Positions 46,846 to 56,246 of a stretch of 64,000 bases of DNA are shown piece by piece. Every line of letters begins with the position of its first letter. Position 1 is the first letter of the stretch. The DNA comes from Ornithinibacillus caprae (lineage in GTDB: Bacteria > Bacillota > Bacilli > Bacillales > Amphibacillaceae). The notes below the pieces were generated by a model. It saw only the letters and a list, made by a program, of their open reading frames with translations, ran no database searches and was not told the origin of the DNA. The position numbers were made by a program, and so were the translations under genes. The stretch lies in the NCBI RefSeq assembly GCF_009728145.1, contig NZ_WOCA01000001.1, positions 372,001 to 436,000 of the forward strand, read 5' to 3'.

Positions 46846-48216
46846 TTATTTCATAACTCTCTTTAGAATTGATTCGGCTATTTTCCCTCCTGGATAGCGG
46901 ATGGGAATATCAAATTTGGTAGTTTGTTTTAAGATGCTTTTTCGATGGGAAAAGGTTTCAAAGCTATATTTGCCATGATAGGCTCCCATACCACTTGTTC
47001 CAACACCTCCAAATGGTAGATGAGGATTTGCTAAATGATATAACGTGTCATTAATACAGCCTCCACCAAAGGAAATATGTTTAAATACATAGTGTTGATT
47101 TTTTTCTTTTTCCCCAAAATAGTATAGAGCTAAAGATTTATCCATACGTTTTAGTCTATCAACAATCTCTTCTAACGTTGAAAAGGTGAGTACGGGCAGA
47201 AGTGGTCCGAATATTTCTTCCTGCATAATTGGATCTTCCCAAGTAATATTATCTAAAATGGTTGGTTCCATTATTAATGTTTCTTTATCTGTATCTCCAC
47301 CAACTACAATTGTTCCATTTGTTAGGAATGCTTCTAATCGCTTGAAATGGTTACTACTTACAATACGAACGTAGTCATTGTTCTGAATTGGCTGTTTTCC
47401 GTAAAAAGCCTTAATATGCTTTTTCATGGCCTTTAAAAGTCTTCCTTTAACTTTTTCATGGACATAAATATAATCAGGAGCGACACATGTTTGTCCAGCG
47501 TTTGTATATTTCCCCCACACAATCCGTTTAGCTGCTAAATCAATATTGGCATCTTTATCTACAATTACCGGGCTTTTCCCACCTAATTCAAGTGTAACTG
47601 GAGTCAGATGCTTACTAGCCTGCTCCATTATTATTTTTCCAACAGCTGTACTACCAGTAAAGAAGATATAATCAAATTTTTGCTCTAATAATTTTTTACT
47701 GACTTCTGCATCGCCTTCTACAACAGCAATAAAATTAGTGTCAAACGTGTCATAAATCATTTTTGATAGAAGGGAAGACGTCGATGTGGTATACTCTGAT
47801 GGCTTCATTACCACAGTATTCCCTGCAGCAATGGCTCCAATCGTAGGAGCTATCGCTAAATGTAAGGGATAATTCCAAGGTGCGATTACTAGGGTCACGC
47901 CATAAGGTTCTTTTTGGATATAATTTTTTGTACCTTTATGCGTAATTGGTGTATCAGCTTGCTCTAGTTCCATCCATTCTTTTAGATGTTTTATGGTATA
48001 ATCGATTTCCATGTGCAGAAAGCCAATTTCCGTTGTTAATGCTTCATAGCTCGATTTATTTAAATCTTCCTTTAGTGCTATATAAATTTCTTGCTCATAA
48101 CGCTGAAGCATCTGTTTTAACGCTTTAAGTTGTTTCGTTCGAAAACGATAGTCTAATGTGCTTCCACTATAAAAAAAAGATCGTTGCTGTTCGACAAGCA
48201 TCGTTATATCTTGCAT
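46846..48216 (-). CDS. aldehyde dehydrogenase family protein
   Basis: A 456-residue class 3-type aldehyde dehydrogenase (similar in form to B. subtilis YwdH/AldX), oxidising aldehydes with NAD(P). Visible are APWNYPLHLA, FTGSTAVGK, catalytic Glu in LELGGKSP, catalytic Cys in NAGQTCVAPDY and EEIFGPLLPV. A short hydrophobic C-terminus is not obvious. Of two nearby ATGs (48222 and 48216) the second is better spaced from GAGGTG. It follows rnz without a gap, so both are cotranscribed; the natural substrate is unknown. Confidence 0.88.
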   Translation of the reverse strand: MQDITMLVEQQRSFFYSGSTLDYRFRTKQLKALKQMLQRYEQEIYIALKEDLNKSSYEALTTEIGFLHMEIDYTIKHLKEWMELEQADTPITHKGTKNYIQKEPYGVTLVIAPWNYPLHLAIAPTIGAIAAGNTVVMKPSEYTTSTSSLLSKMIYDTFDTNFIAVVEGDAEVSKKLLEQKFDYIFFTGSTAVGKIIMEQASKHLTPVTLELGGKSPVIVDKDANIDLAAKRIVWGKYTNAGQTCVAPDYIYVHEKVKGRLLKAMKKHIKAFYGKQPIQNNDYVRIVSSNHFKRLEAFLTNGTIVVGGDTDKETLIMEPTILDNITWEDPIMQEEIFGPLLPVLTFSTLEEIVDRLKRMDKSLALYYFGEKEKNQHYVFKHISFGGGCINDTLYHLANPHLPFGGVGTSGMGAYHGKYSFETFSHRKSILKQTTKFDIPIRYPGGKIAESILKRVMK

Positions 48217-48222
48217 ATACAT

Positions 48223-49149
48223 TCACACCTCAAGTTTAATTTCTTTTTGATAAAAATCACTAGCAATTTCCGTGTTGGGAAAGATTTCTTGTGCCTCCTG
48301 TAATAAATCATGCCAATCATCTTGTTGAAAACGAGATGATATATGTGTTAAAACTAGGTTTTTCACTGAACTATTTTTTGCTAGTAAAGCAGCCTGAATG
48401 GTTGTCGAGTGATAATACTTTCTTGCTAGATTCTCTTTTTCTTGGTTAAATGTAGCCTCATGCACAAGAATATCAGATCCTTCTACAAAGGATGAATTTT
48501 TTTCAGTTGATCGTGTATCACCTAGAATCGAAACAATTCTACCTTTTTTACTAGGACCAATATAGTCGGCTCGATTAATCTGCATACCATCATTTGTAAT
48601 TACGACATCATTTTCTTTAATTTCTTGATATATTGGTCCTGGTTGAATACCTTTTTCTTTTAGTTTTTCTACCAATAACTCACCAGGTTTATCCTTTTCT
48701 TCGATACGAAATCCATAGCTAGGAATCCCGTGTTCTAGTTTTTTGCAGTATACGGTAAAATGTTCATCACTAAATAATTTACCTTCACTTATTTCTATAA
48801 TGGAGAGAGGGTAGGTTAATTGTGTTCCACTTAAATCTAAACTAGTATGAACATATTCTTTAATACCTACTGGTCCATAAACGGTTAATAAATCATCACC
48901 ACCTTGGAAAGAACGACTACTTAAAAGACCCGGAAGTCCAAAAATGTGGTCACCATGCAAATGAGTAATAAAAATTTTATTTATTTTCCTAGGTTTTATT
49001 GTTGTATGTAAGATTTGATGTTGAGTAGCTTCTCCACAATCAAACAACCATATGCTATTAATTTCATGTAGCATTTTTAATGCAATAGCTGATACATTTC
49101 TTTCTTTTGATGGTACACCTGATCCAGTTCCTAGGAACATTAATTCCAT
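48223..49149 (-). CDS. rnz: ribonuclease Z
   Basis: A 308-residue metallo-beta-lactamase nuclease that matures tRNA 3' ends. Zinc ligands are in [19 protein letters not shown]-type and ILGDTRS motifs, LVHEATF and LTHISSRF; the exosite region is around 155-175. The length matches the long bacterial RNase Z form. It is followed directly by the aldehyde dehydrogenase gene. A GGGAG ribosome binding site precedes the ATG. Confidence 0.95.
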   Translation of the reverse strand: MELMFLGTGSGVPSKERNVSAIALKMLHEINSIWLFDCGEATQHQILHTTIKPRKINKIFITHLHGDHIFGLPGLLSSRSFQGGDDLLTVYGPVGIKEYVHTSLDLSGTQLTYPLSIIEISEGKLFSDEHFTVYCKKLEHGIPSYGFRIEEKDKPGELLVEKLKEKGIQPGPIYQEIKENDVVITNDGMQINRADYIGPSKKGRIVSILGDTRSTEKNSSFVEGSDILVHEATFNQEKENLARKYYHSTTIQAALLAKNSSVKNLVLTHISSRFQQDDWHDLLQEAQEIFPNTEIASDFYQKEIKLEV

Positions 49150-49199
49150 ATAGACAACTCCCTACATTCCCTCAATTTACTGCAAATATAATTTAAATG

Positions 49200-49221
49200 A
49201 GTGGGGGTAGTAACCCCCACT
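49200..49221 (-). terminator. strong hairpin after namA, possible terminator
   Basis: AGTGGGGGT / ACCCCCACT forms a 9-bp GC-rich stem with a 4-base loop, just after the namA stop and before rnz. There is no good T run on the minus strand, so it may attenuate or stabilise RNA ends rather than terminate. Confidence 0.5.
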
Positions 49222-49237
49222 TCATGTAAGATTTACT

Positions 49238-50254
49238 TTATTTCCAACCTCTGATATATTGCTTTGGAGCTTTAAGTTCATACTTTAGCTCATCTGCTGC
49301 TTGTTTGGCCCAGTATGGATTTTTTAGTAGAGCTCTAGCAAGAAAAATGAGATCTGCACGATCATTTTGTAATATCTCTTCAGCCTGAATTCCTGTTGTG
49401 ATTAAACCTACAGCTCCTGTTCTTATGTCAATTTCGTGTTTTATTGCCTCGGCACGTTTTACTTGGTAACCAGGATACGTATGGATCGATGCAGGAACAA
49501 CCCCTCCTGAACTACAATCAATTAATTGAATTCCTTGTTGTTTCATCTCTTTTGTAAAATAGAAATAATCATCTAATGTATTTCCATTTTCGTGATATTC
49601 ATCAGTTGAGATCCGAACAAATATTGGACCATTCCATTCTGTTTGAACAGCATGAATAATTTCACGTAAGAATCTGTAGCGATTTTCTCGATTCCCTCCA
49701 TATTGATCAGTACGTTTATTTGTAAGTGGAGATAGAAATTGGTTGATCAAATAACCATGTGCTCCGTGAAGCTCTATAATATCAAAGTCTGCCTCTTTCG
49801 CACGTCTTGCTCCATTTTTAAAGGCATCAACGGTTTTTTCAATATCCGCTGCTGTCATTTCGACAGGTTCTTTATACGACTCATTAAAAGAAAGGGCAGA
49901 AGGTGCGAAAATAGATGATTCTAATTCTGCTTTTCTACCTGCATGAGCTAGCTGGATGGCAGATTTTGCACCATAACTATGTAACTGATCGTTCAATTCT
50001 TTAAACCCTACTATATGTTTGTCATTCCATATACCCAAATCCTGAGGGGATATTCGTCCTTCTGGTTGAACAGCGGTTGCCTCTACCATAATTAAGCCAA
50101 CTTGGCCTACAGCACGAGATATATAATGGGTCATATGAAATGGTGTTAACATCCCGTCTTCTTTTACAGATGAATACATGCACATTGGCGACATTACAAT
50201 TCTGTTTTTTAGTGTTACCCCTTGAAATTCTATAGATGAAAAAAGTTTTGCCAT
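49238..50254 (-). CDS. namA: NADPH dehydrogenase NamA (old yellow enzyme)
   Basis: A 338-residue FMN-dependent ene reductase, B. subtilis YqjM type. It contains the typical start [25 protein letters not shown] (here in part: [11 protein letters not shown] with the redox-tuning Cys), [30 protein letters not shown] and [16 protein letters not shown]. It reduces activated C=C bonds and nitro compounds and may help in oxidative or electrophile stress. A strong AGGAGG precedes the ATG. Confidence 0.95.
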   Translation of the reverse strand: MAKLFSSIEFQGVTLKNRIVMSPMCMYSSVKEDGMLTPFHMTHYISRAVGQVGLIMVEATAVQPEGRISPQDLGIWNDKHIVGFKELNDQLHSYGAKSAIQLAHAGRKAELESSIFAPSALSFNESYKEPVEMTAADIEKTVDAFKNGARRAKEADFDIIELHGAHGYLINQFLSPLTNKRTDQYGGNRENRYRFLREIIHAVQTEWNGPIFVRISTDEYHENGNTLDDYFYFTKEMKQQGIQLIDCSSGGVVPASIHTYPGYQVKRAEAIKHEIDIRTGAVGLITTGIQAEEILQNDRADLIFLARALLKNPYWAKQAADELKYELKAPKQYIRGWK

Positions 50255-50266
50255 GAATAATTCCTC

Positions 50267-51001
50267 CTAGTTAAAAACTAGTTTACGAACATGCTTTGCC
50301 TTGTCTGGTATATCAGTAAAAATTCCATCGCATTCATGTTGATAACAATTTAACATTCGACTTGTCTTATTGATCGTATAGACACGAACAGCCATATTTT
50401 CTTGGTGTATATGCTCAACAAGTGGTCGATTTAATAATCGATATTTAATATGAAGGGCATTACCACCAAGTTCTTTAGTTAATTGAACGAGATTTCGGTA
50501 TCTCTTTGATGTTAAAAAAGCTACCTCCAAATTTTTTCTATAGCTTTTCATTCGTTTAATACTATTTGGATTAAATGTCGAAATTGTGCTACGATTTAGT
50601 AGTTTATGGTGTCCAAGCATTTCGTAAACAATAGCTTCGATATTCTTATATTCTATTTTATTATTTTTTAGTTCAATATTTAAATATAACGACTTATTTG
50701 CGAACCATTGTAAAAATTCATCTAAGGAAAGAATCGTAGCACCAGAAAAGGAAGGGTGGAACCAAGCGCCTGCATCTAATTGTTTTACTTGCTTAAATGT
50801 TAGTTGGCTGATTAAACCTGTTCCATTTGTCGTACGCTTAACATTTTCATCATGGATTAAAACAGGAATATGATCCTTGGTTAGTTGTACGTCTGTTTCG
50901 ATTCCATCAGCCCCCATTTCTACTGCAAGTTCGAATGCTGACATGGTATTTTCTGGTGCATATTTACTTGCCCCTCGATGGGCGATCACTTTTGTTACCA
51001 A
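50267..51001 (-). CDS. glycerophosphodiester phosphodiesterase
   Basis: A 244-residue cytoplasmic GDPD-family enzyme splitting glycerophosphodiesters to glycerol 3-phosphate and an alcohol. The core motifs are IAHRGASKYAPENTMSAF, GADGIETDVQLTKD and PVLIHDENVKRTT; a C-terminal CDGIFTDIPDKA is typical. It lacks a signal peptide. I prefer the TTG at 51001, well spaced from AGAGG, over the GTG at 51010 that touches the same site. It lies 12 bases before namA. Confidence 0.9.
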   Translation of the reverse strand: MVTKVIAHRGASKYAPENTMSAFELAVEMGADGIETDVQLTKDHIPVLIHDENVKRTTNGTGLISQLTFKQVKQLDAGAWFHPSFSGATILSLDEFLQWFANKSLYLNIELKNNKIEYKNIEAIVYEMLGHHKLLNRSTISTFNPNSIKRMKSYRKNLEVAFLTSKRYRNLVQLTKELGGNALHIKYRLLNRPLVEHIHQENMAVRVYTINKTSRMLNCYQHECDGIFTDIPDKAKHVRKLVFN

Positions 51002-51099
51002 TTTATTCACCTCTTCTCTAGATTTTGTTGTAGTTTTTTTGAAAAGTCAATTAATCTTATGTGACTTTTTCTAGAATAAGGTGTAAAATAAAGAAAAAT

Positions 51100-51117
51100 A
51101 ATGAATGACCATTCATT
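51100..51117. promoter_or_regulatory. 18-bp operator palindrome upstream of yqjP
   Basis: AATGAATG-AC-CATTCATT is a perfect inverted repeat between a possible -10 (TAAAAT, 51084-51089) and the yqjP ribosome binding site. The TGAATGA/TCATTCA character recalls TetR/FadR-type operators. The regulator is not encoded in this window. Confidence 0.55.
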
Positions 51118-51131
51118 TTGGGGGATAATTC

Positions 51132-52091
51132 ATGAATGTATTAGATAAAACAATCAGTCAGATTACTGTTCCAACTCCGTTTGCTGTAGGAGATACCCAT
51201 GTCTATATTTTAAAAGGTGATACCTTATCGTTAATTGATGCAGGTGTTAAAACTACGGAGGCTTGGGAAGCATTTACCATCCAATTAAAGGAATTAGGAT
51301 ATTATCCGAATGATATAGAACAAATAATTTTAACTCATCATCATCCGGATCACATTGGATTAGTAGAAAATTTTCCACGTGCCAAACGTATGATAGCACA
51401 TAAAAATGTTGATCTTTGGTTAACACGGGATGAATCCTTTTTTAATCATTATGAGCAATTTTTTCGTGAGCTTTTTCAGATGTCCGGTGTTCCTAAAGAG
51501 TATCACGGATTTTTAGATAAGCTACGCCGTCCACTACTTTTTGCAGGAACAGGGAAACTTACAGATATAATCACAGAAGGGGATGCATTACCTGGACATG
51601 ATGAATGGAAAGTAATTGAAACAAAAGGACATGCGCAAAGTCATCTATCGTTTATACGTGAAGAGGATGGTTCCTTTATTGGAGGAGACCACTTACTATC
51701 ACATATTTCCTCAAATCCATTGCTTGAACCACCGCTTCATTTTGGCCAAGCACGGCCGAAACCAATGCTACAATATCGTAATAATTTGCAAAAATGTTTA
51801 TCACTTGGTATTACCAAGGTTTACCCGGGCCATGGAGAAATGTTTAGTAATATAAATGATTTGGTTCCAGCTAGATTAGTAAAGCAGGAACAACGGGCTA
51901 GAAAAGTTCTCACGCTATTAAGGGAATATTCTCAAACCGCATTTCAGATTTGCCAACAAATTTTTCCTAAACAATATGAAAAACAGCTCGATTTAACTAT
52001 GTCAGAAACGATTGGACAACTCGATTACCTTGAAAATGAAAATCTAATTAGTAAAACAAATGAAGATGGAGTTATATATTATCATGCGTGA
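51132..52091 (+). CDS. yqjP: MBL-fold metallohydrolase YqjP
   Basis: A 319-residue metallo-beta-lactamase-fold protein with zinc ligands in LTHHHPDHIG, a His in TKGHAQSHLSF, Asp in GGDHLL and a late His in YPGHGEMF, plus a C-terminal winged-helix-like domain (about 240-319). It is glyoxalase II/LACTB2-like; the substrate is unknown. GGGGGA precedes the ATG. Its end overlaps yqjQ by 8 bases. Confidence 0.88.
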   Translation: MNVLDKTISQITVPTPFAVGDTHVYILKGDTLSLIDAGVKTTEAWEAFTIQLKELGYYPNDIEQIILTHHHPDHIGLVENFPRAKRMIAHKNVDLWLTRDESFFNHYEQFFRELFQMSGVPKEYHGFLDKLRRPLLFAGTGKLTDIITEGDALPGHDEWKVIETKGHAQSHLSFIREEDGSFIGGDHLLSHISSNPLLEPPLHFGQARPKPMLQYRNNLQKCLSLGITKVYPGHGEMFSNINDLVPARLVKQEQRARKVLTLLREYSQTAFQICQQIFPKQYEKQLDLTMSETIGQLDYLENENLISKTNEDGVIYYHA

Positions 52092-52884
52092 TAAAGTAAA
52101 ACAGAAAAAAATTATTATCACTGGAGCATCAAGTGGTATAGGAGAAAAAATTGCTTGGCATATTGCAAAGAGTGGTGGAATTCCAATTATGGTAGCTCGG
52201 TCAATCGACAAGCTTAAACAACTCCAAACAGCCATGAAAAATGAACTTGACACAACTAGTTTTGTGTACCAAATAGATTTGTTAGATCCTAATCAGTTGA
52301 CAGCTACTTTTCATTCCATAATCGATGAACATGTTGAGGTTCACGGACTTATTAATAATGCAGGAGTAGGTATTTTTGAGTCTGCTAATGATTTATCCTG
52401 GCAGGATATTGAACGTATGTTTCAACTAAATGTCTATGCGCTGATCAAAGGAACAAAAACGGTATTGCCCCATTTTCTAAGAAATAAGAAGGGATCATGT
52501 CATATTATTAACATTGCTTCTCAGGCAGGAAAAATGGCTACACCTAAGTCTTCCGTATATGCAGCAACAAAGCATGCGGTATTAGGCTTTACGAATGCAA
52601 TAAGATTAGAACTCTCAGAGGAAAACATTTTTGTTACTGCAGTTAATCTAGGTCCAGTTCGTACAGCCTTTTTTAAAACGGCTGATCCACATGGAACCTA
52701 CCAACAAAATGTAGCAAGATATATGCTTGATCCTGATAAGGTTGCTAAAAAGGTAGTCTCCGTACTTTTTACTAGTAGGCGGGAAATAAATATGCCACGC
52801 TGGATGGAAGTTGGGAGTAAGCTTTATAATCTATTTCCTGGTATGATGGAAATGGTATTGAAAAGACAGTTTAATAAAAAATAG
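52084..52884 (+). CDS. yqjQ: short-chain dehydrogenase YqjQ
   Basis: A 266-residue SDR with the Rossmann motif TGASSGIGEKIA, NNAGVG, catalytic Ser in NIASQAGK and YxxxK in VYAATKHAV. The substrate is unknown. It overlaps the 3' end of yqjP and is probably coupled to it, as in B. subtilis. The ATG at 52084 gives the family N-terminus; GGAG is 12 bases upstream, a little far. Hydrophobic C-terminal residues are not a clear membrane segment. Confidence 0.88.
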   Translation: MRDKVKQKKIIITGASSGIGEKIAWHIAKSGGIPIMVARSIDKLKQLQTAMKNELDTTSFVYQIDLLDPNQLTATFHSIIDEHVEVHGLINNAGVGIFESANDLSWQDIERMFQLNVYALIKGTKTVLPHFLRNKKGSCHIINIASQAGKMATPKSSVYAATKHAVLGFTNAIRLELSEENIFVTAVNLGPVRTAFFKTADPHGTYQQNVARYMLDPDKVAKKVVSVLFTSRREINMPRWMEVGSKLYNLFPGMMEMVLKRQFNKK

Positions 52885-52908
52885 ACACTACAACAGGAGG
52901 GTTTCCTA

Positions 52909-53226
52909 ATGGAACTCATGATTACACCGCGAGCGATAGAAAAAATTAATGATTTAAGCAGTGAGCAACCGAGTATTCTATTATGGTATGATACAGAAGG
53001 CTGTGGGTGTGGTGTCAATGGGGTACCAACTTTCCGTATCATAAACGACTCATTGAGCACGTATAAAAGGATCTCTAGTAATTTACTACCTGTTTTTGTC
53101 CCTGAGCAGCATGCAGTGTTCTTCGGTAAATATATGAAGTTAGATTTTTCTGCTGAAACCTTTAGATTAGTGAGTAACGAGGGGATTCTTAATCCGTTTA
53201 TTTCACCAGCAAATGTTGTTAGTTAA
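52909..53226 (+). CDS. yqkB: HesB/IscA-like protein YqkB
   Basis: A 105-residue protein of the HesB-like YqkB family (iron-sulfur biogenesis fold). A Cys cluster, EGCGCGVNG, is present near residue 31-37, but the canonical C-terminal CxC of IscA is missing, as is usual for YqkB-type proteins. Function unproven. AGGAGG precedes the ATG. Confidence 0.85.
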   Translation: MELMITPRAIEKINDLSSEQPSILLWYDTEGCGCGVNGVPTFRIINDSLSTYKRISSNLLPVFVPEQHAVFFGKYMKLDFSAETFRLVSNEGILNPFISPANVVS

Positions 53227-53232
53227 TTTATA

Positions 53233-53264
53233 TATGGCGGTGTATGATTCTATACACCGCCATA
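53233..53264. terminator. hairpin between yqkB and yqkF
   Basis: A 13-bp perfect stem (TATGGCGGTGTAT and its complement) with a 6-base loop lies after yqkB and before the convergent yqkF. The T run is poor, so termination strength is uncertain. Confidence 0.6.
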
Positions 53265-53389
53265 ATTTGTATTTAGGTTCATTTTTGTGTGAAGGTATTG
53301 ATATAGAATGAGTAATCTCAGGACCAAGAATTGCTTCGACAACATTGCATCGTACTCAGAAAAAGTGGGTTTTCGTTTATTTTCTCTGC

Positions 53390-54310
53390 TTATAGATGCT
53401 GCTTATAGTTCATTGCTTTTGTAATCTGTTTCAATTCCTGATAAAAAGAATCACTGATATCCGAAGATGGATCTTTATCAATATTTTCACGGAGTTGTTC
53501 TACGTTACTTGCTCCAAATACAGCACTCGTAACTGCAGGATGTTTTAAAACATATTTTAATGCAATTGCATTTAATGATTGCTCATGGTCGGTAAAAGTT
53601 GACAGCTTATTATAAATCTCTTTCAGTTCACTATAAGTGTATTCTAGATAACCTTCCTGTCCCTTTGTATCAATTTGTTCTTTTGCTCGATTGCTCAACA
53701 TCCCTTTAGCTAAAGGTCCACGCGCCAATACACTGATATTATGTTTATGGAGAAGGTCTAATACCTCTGACTCTGGACGACGGTCAAGTAGGCTGTACTG
53801 CATCATTACAGCATCAATAGTAGAATTGCTGACGTATTCTCGAATGACATTTGGGCGAATGGAAGAAATCCCGTAAGCACGAATGTATCCCTCTTTTTTT
53901 AACTGTTCAAACGCTTCGATTGATTCATCAATTGGATCCTCGATTGTGCCCCCATGAAGCATGTAAAAATCGATATAATCAGTTTGTAATCGCCGCAAGC
54001 TATCTTTTAGGCCGTTAAGGATATGTTCTTTGGACGGATCCCAAAACCAATCTTTTGTATCCTTTGAAAAATGATTTCCAACTTTTGATGTTAAAATTAC
54101 TTCCTGTCTCTTATGTTTAATAGCTTCACCGACAATTTCTTCATTTTTTCCAAAGTCATATAAATCTGCAGTGTCTAGGTGATTTACACCAGAATCAAGT
54201 GCATAATCAATCATATAGGTTGCTTGTTTCTGATTTGTACCAAGTGACATACAACCAAAGGTTAATTCTGAGATTTCGATATCTGAATTTCCTAGTTGAT
54301 TTTTATTCAT
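53390..54310 (-). CDS. yqkF: aldo/keto reductase YqkF
   Basis: A 306-residue NADPH-dependent aldo/keto reductase. The catalytic Asp-Tyr-Lys-His set is visible in LDTADLYDFGKNE, LTSKVG and FYMLHGG, and the cofactor-binding end includes SAVFGASNVEQL. The substrate is unknown. It is transcribed alone on the minus strand; AGGAGG precedes its ATG. Confidence 0.92.
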   Translation of the reverse strand: MNKNQLGNSDIEISELTFGCMSLGTNQKQATYMIDYALDSGVNHLDTADLYDFGKNEEIVGEAIKHKRQEVILTSKVGNHFSKDTKDWFWDPSKEHILNGLKDSLRRLQTDYIDFYMLHGGTIEDPIDESIEAFEQLKKEGYIRAYGISSIRPNVIREYVSNSTIDAVMMQYSLLDRRPESEVLDLLHKHNISVLARGPLAKGMLSNRAKEQIDTKGQEGYLEYTYSELKEIYNKLSTFTDHEQSLNAIALKYVLKHPAVTSAVFGASNVEQLRENIDKDPSSDISDSFYQELKQITKAMNYKQHL

Positions 54311-54436
54311 CTAATATTACCTCCTATTGGTTCTAGTTTCATTGTAGAAACACATGGAGTGAAACACAACTATTTGAGCTAAAAGAAAATATGCTAAAAT
54401 GGAACTGTCTATTACAAATAAGGGAATGATCGGTTG

Positions 54437-54982
54437 ATGAAAAAATTTGAAGAGAAAACAATTCATACGGAGCAAATATTTAATGGAAAAGTGGTTAATC
54501 TCCAAGTAGATGAGGTACGTTTGCCGAATGGGAAAACATCTAAGCGTGAATTAATTAAACATCCTGGAGCGGTAGCAGTTATTCCTATTACCAAAGATAA
54601 TAAAATTGTGTTTGTAGAGCAATATCGTAAACCATTGGAAAAATCGTTAATTGAAATACCAGCAGGTAAGTTAGAACCAGGAGAAAAACCAGAAAAAACA
54701 GCACTTCGAGAATTAGAGGAGGAGACAGGTTACCGTAGCAATCAGCTTGATTTCGTATCATCTTTTTATACATCGCCTGGATTTGCAGATGAACTTATGT
54801 ACATATTCATAACAAAGGAAATCGAAAAGGTAAAAGACCCATTATCACCAGATGAAGATGAGTTTGTTGAGATCATCGAATTAACGTTGGATGAGGCAAT
54901 AGAGTATGTTCAACAACAGCGAATTCATGATGCAAAGACGAATTATGCTATTTTATATTTAGAAATGCTAGAAAGGATGTAA
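54437..54982 (+). CDS. nudF: ADP-ribose pyrophosphatase NudF
   Basis: A 181-residue Nudix hydrolase splitting ADP-ribose to AMP and ribose 5-phosphate. The Nudix box is complete: GKLEPGEKPEKTA followed by LRELEEETGY. Downstream FYTSPGFADE and DEDEFVEI are typical of the ADP-ribose subfamily. I use the ATG at 54437; the TTG three bases earlier is possible. The next gene starts four bases after its stop. Confidence 0.93.
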   Translation: MKKFEEKTIHTEQIFNGKVVNLQVDEVRLPNGKTSKRELIKHPGAVAVIPITKDNKIVFVEQYRKPLEKSLIEIPAGKLEPGEKPEKTALRELEEETGYRSNQLDFVSSFYTSPGFADELMYIFITKEIEKVKDPLSPDEDEFVEIIELTLDEAIEYVQQQRIHDAKTNYAILYLEMLERM

Positions 54983-54986
54983 CGAA

Positions 54987-56159
54987 TTGCTTCACTCTTA
55001 CTTTGCAGATATGCATATTCATATTGGAAGAGATATGTATGGAAAGCCGGTAAAAATCACCGGTTCAAAAAGTTTAACATTAACAAATATACTAAAAGAA
55101 TCCAGTAGAAATAAAGGAATACATATGGTCGGTGTCATCGATAGCCATGCTCCTGCAGTTCAGCAAGAGCTCAAATCATTAATTAATCAAGGACAAGCAC
55201 ATGAATTACAGGATGGTGGAGTTCGTTTTGAGGAAGTCACATTAATTCTTGGGTCTGAAATAGAAGTATATGATGAACATTGTCACGGTCCTATTCATGT
55301 ATTATGTTATTTTCCGACATTAGAAAAGATAGAACATTTTTCAAAATGGCTTGTTACGAAAATGAAAAATATCACATTAAGTTCACAACGATATTATGGA
55401 ACAGCAAAGGAACTGCAATATAAAGTTAAAGAATTAGGTGGAATCTTTATTCCAGCACATGTTTTTACACCTTTTAAAAGTCTTTATGGAAAAGGGGTTA
55501 AACGTTCATTAGAAGAAGTATTTGATCCTGATTTAATAGATGGTATTGAGCTAGGTCTTAGCTCAGATACAGAAATGGCTGATCAGATAAAAGAGCTACA
55601 CCGATATACGTTTGTAACGAACTCGGATGCACATTCCTTGGCTAAAATAGCCCGTGAATATCAAGAGGTTGTAATGGCTGAACCTTCTTTTAAAGAATTT
55701 GAATGGTCCTTGCATGACGTAGGCGACCGAAAAATAGCTCGAAACTTTGGTATGAATCCAAAATTAGGTAAATATCACACTACTGTTTGCGACCATTGTT
55801 TGGAGCAAGTAAGCCCGGGAACTAGTGAATGCCCGAGTTGTGGTTCGAAGAAAATAATTAAGGGAGTTTTTGATAGAATTAATGAACTAGCAGATGCGAA
55901 AGAAAAACATAAGGGAAGACCACCTTATTTATACCAAGTACCTTTAGAATATTTACCGAAATTAGGTCCGAAAACATTTGATAAGTTATTATCACATTTT
56001 CATACAGAAATGAATGTAATTCACCATGCTTCCTTAGAAGAGTTACGAGAGATTGTACCTGAGAAATTAGCTTTGTCTATTATTCATATGAGAGAAGGAA
56101 AATTACAGATCAAAGCCGGTGGGGGAGGAAAGTATGGAAGCATCCGTTCTAGTAATTAA
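54987..56159 (+). CDS. yqxK: PHP-domain protein YqxK, EndoQ-like
   Basis: A 390-residue PHP-superfamily protein of the YqxK/endonuclease Q family. N-terminal ADMHIHIGRD, VIDSHAP, PAHVFTPF and TNSDAHSLA provide metal ligands. A four-Cys zinc motif (CDHC ... CPSC) lies at about 270-287, and a helix-hairpin-helix-like end (LPKLGPKTFDKLL) follows. EndoQ enzymes nick DNA 5' to deaminated bases, so a repair role is likely but not proven. It starts at TTG 54987 after AAAGGA within nudF. Confidence 0.82.
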   Translation: MLHSYFADMHIHIGRDMYGKPVKITGSKSLTLTNILKESSRNKGIHMVGVIDSHAPAVQQELKSLINQGQAHELQDGGVRFEEVTLILGSEIEVYDEHCHGPIHVLCYFPTLEKIEHFSKWLVTKMKNITLSSQRYYGTAKELQYKVKELGGIFIPAHVFTPFKSLYGKGVKRSLEEVFDPDLIDGIELGLSSDTEMADQIKELHRYTFVTNSDAHSLAKIAREYQEVVMAEPSFKEFEWSLHDVGDRKIARNFGMNPKLGKYHTTVCDHCLEQVSPGTSECPSCGSKKIIKGVFDRINELADAKEKHKGRPPYLYQVPLEYLPKLGPKTFDKLLSHFHTEMNVIHHASLEELREIVPEKLALSIIHMREGKLQIKAGGGGKYGSIRSSN

Positions 56160-56246
56160 TTTGATAAAAAGATAGAATAATTGGTATTTTTATTAGGAAT
56201 TCTTCATAGTTTTTAACTATAAGAGCATCTCGAATGGAGGATTCCT

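Noticed and set aside
49200-49221. Copy of the dinB repeat between rnz and namA
   Set aside because: Only a GC hairpin and a short AAGATTTACTTTAT resemblance nearby; too little to call it the same element.
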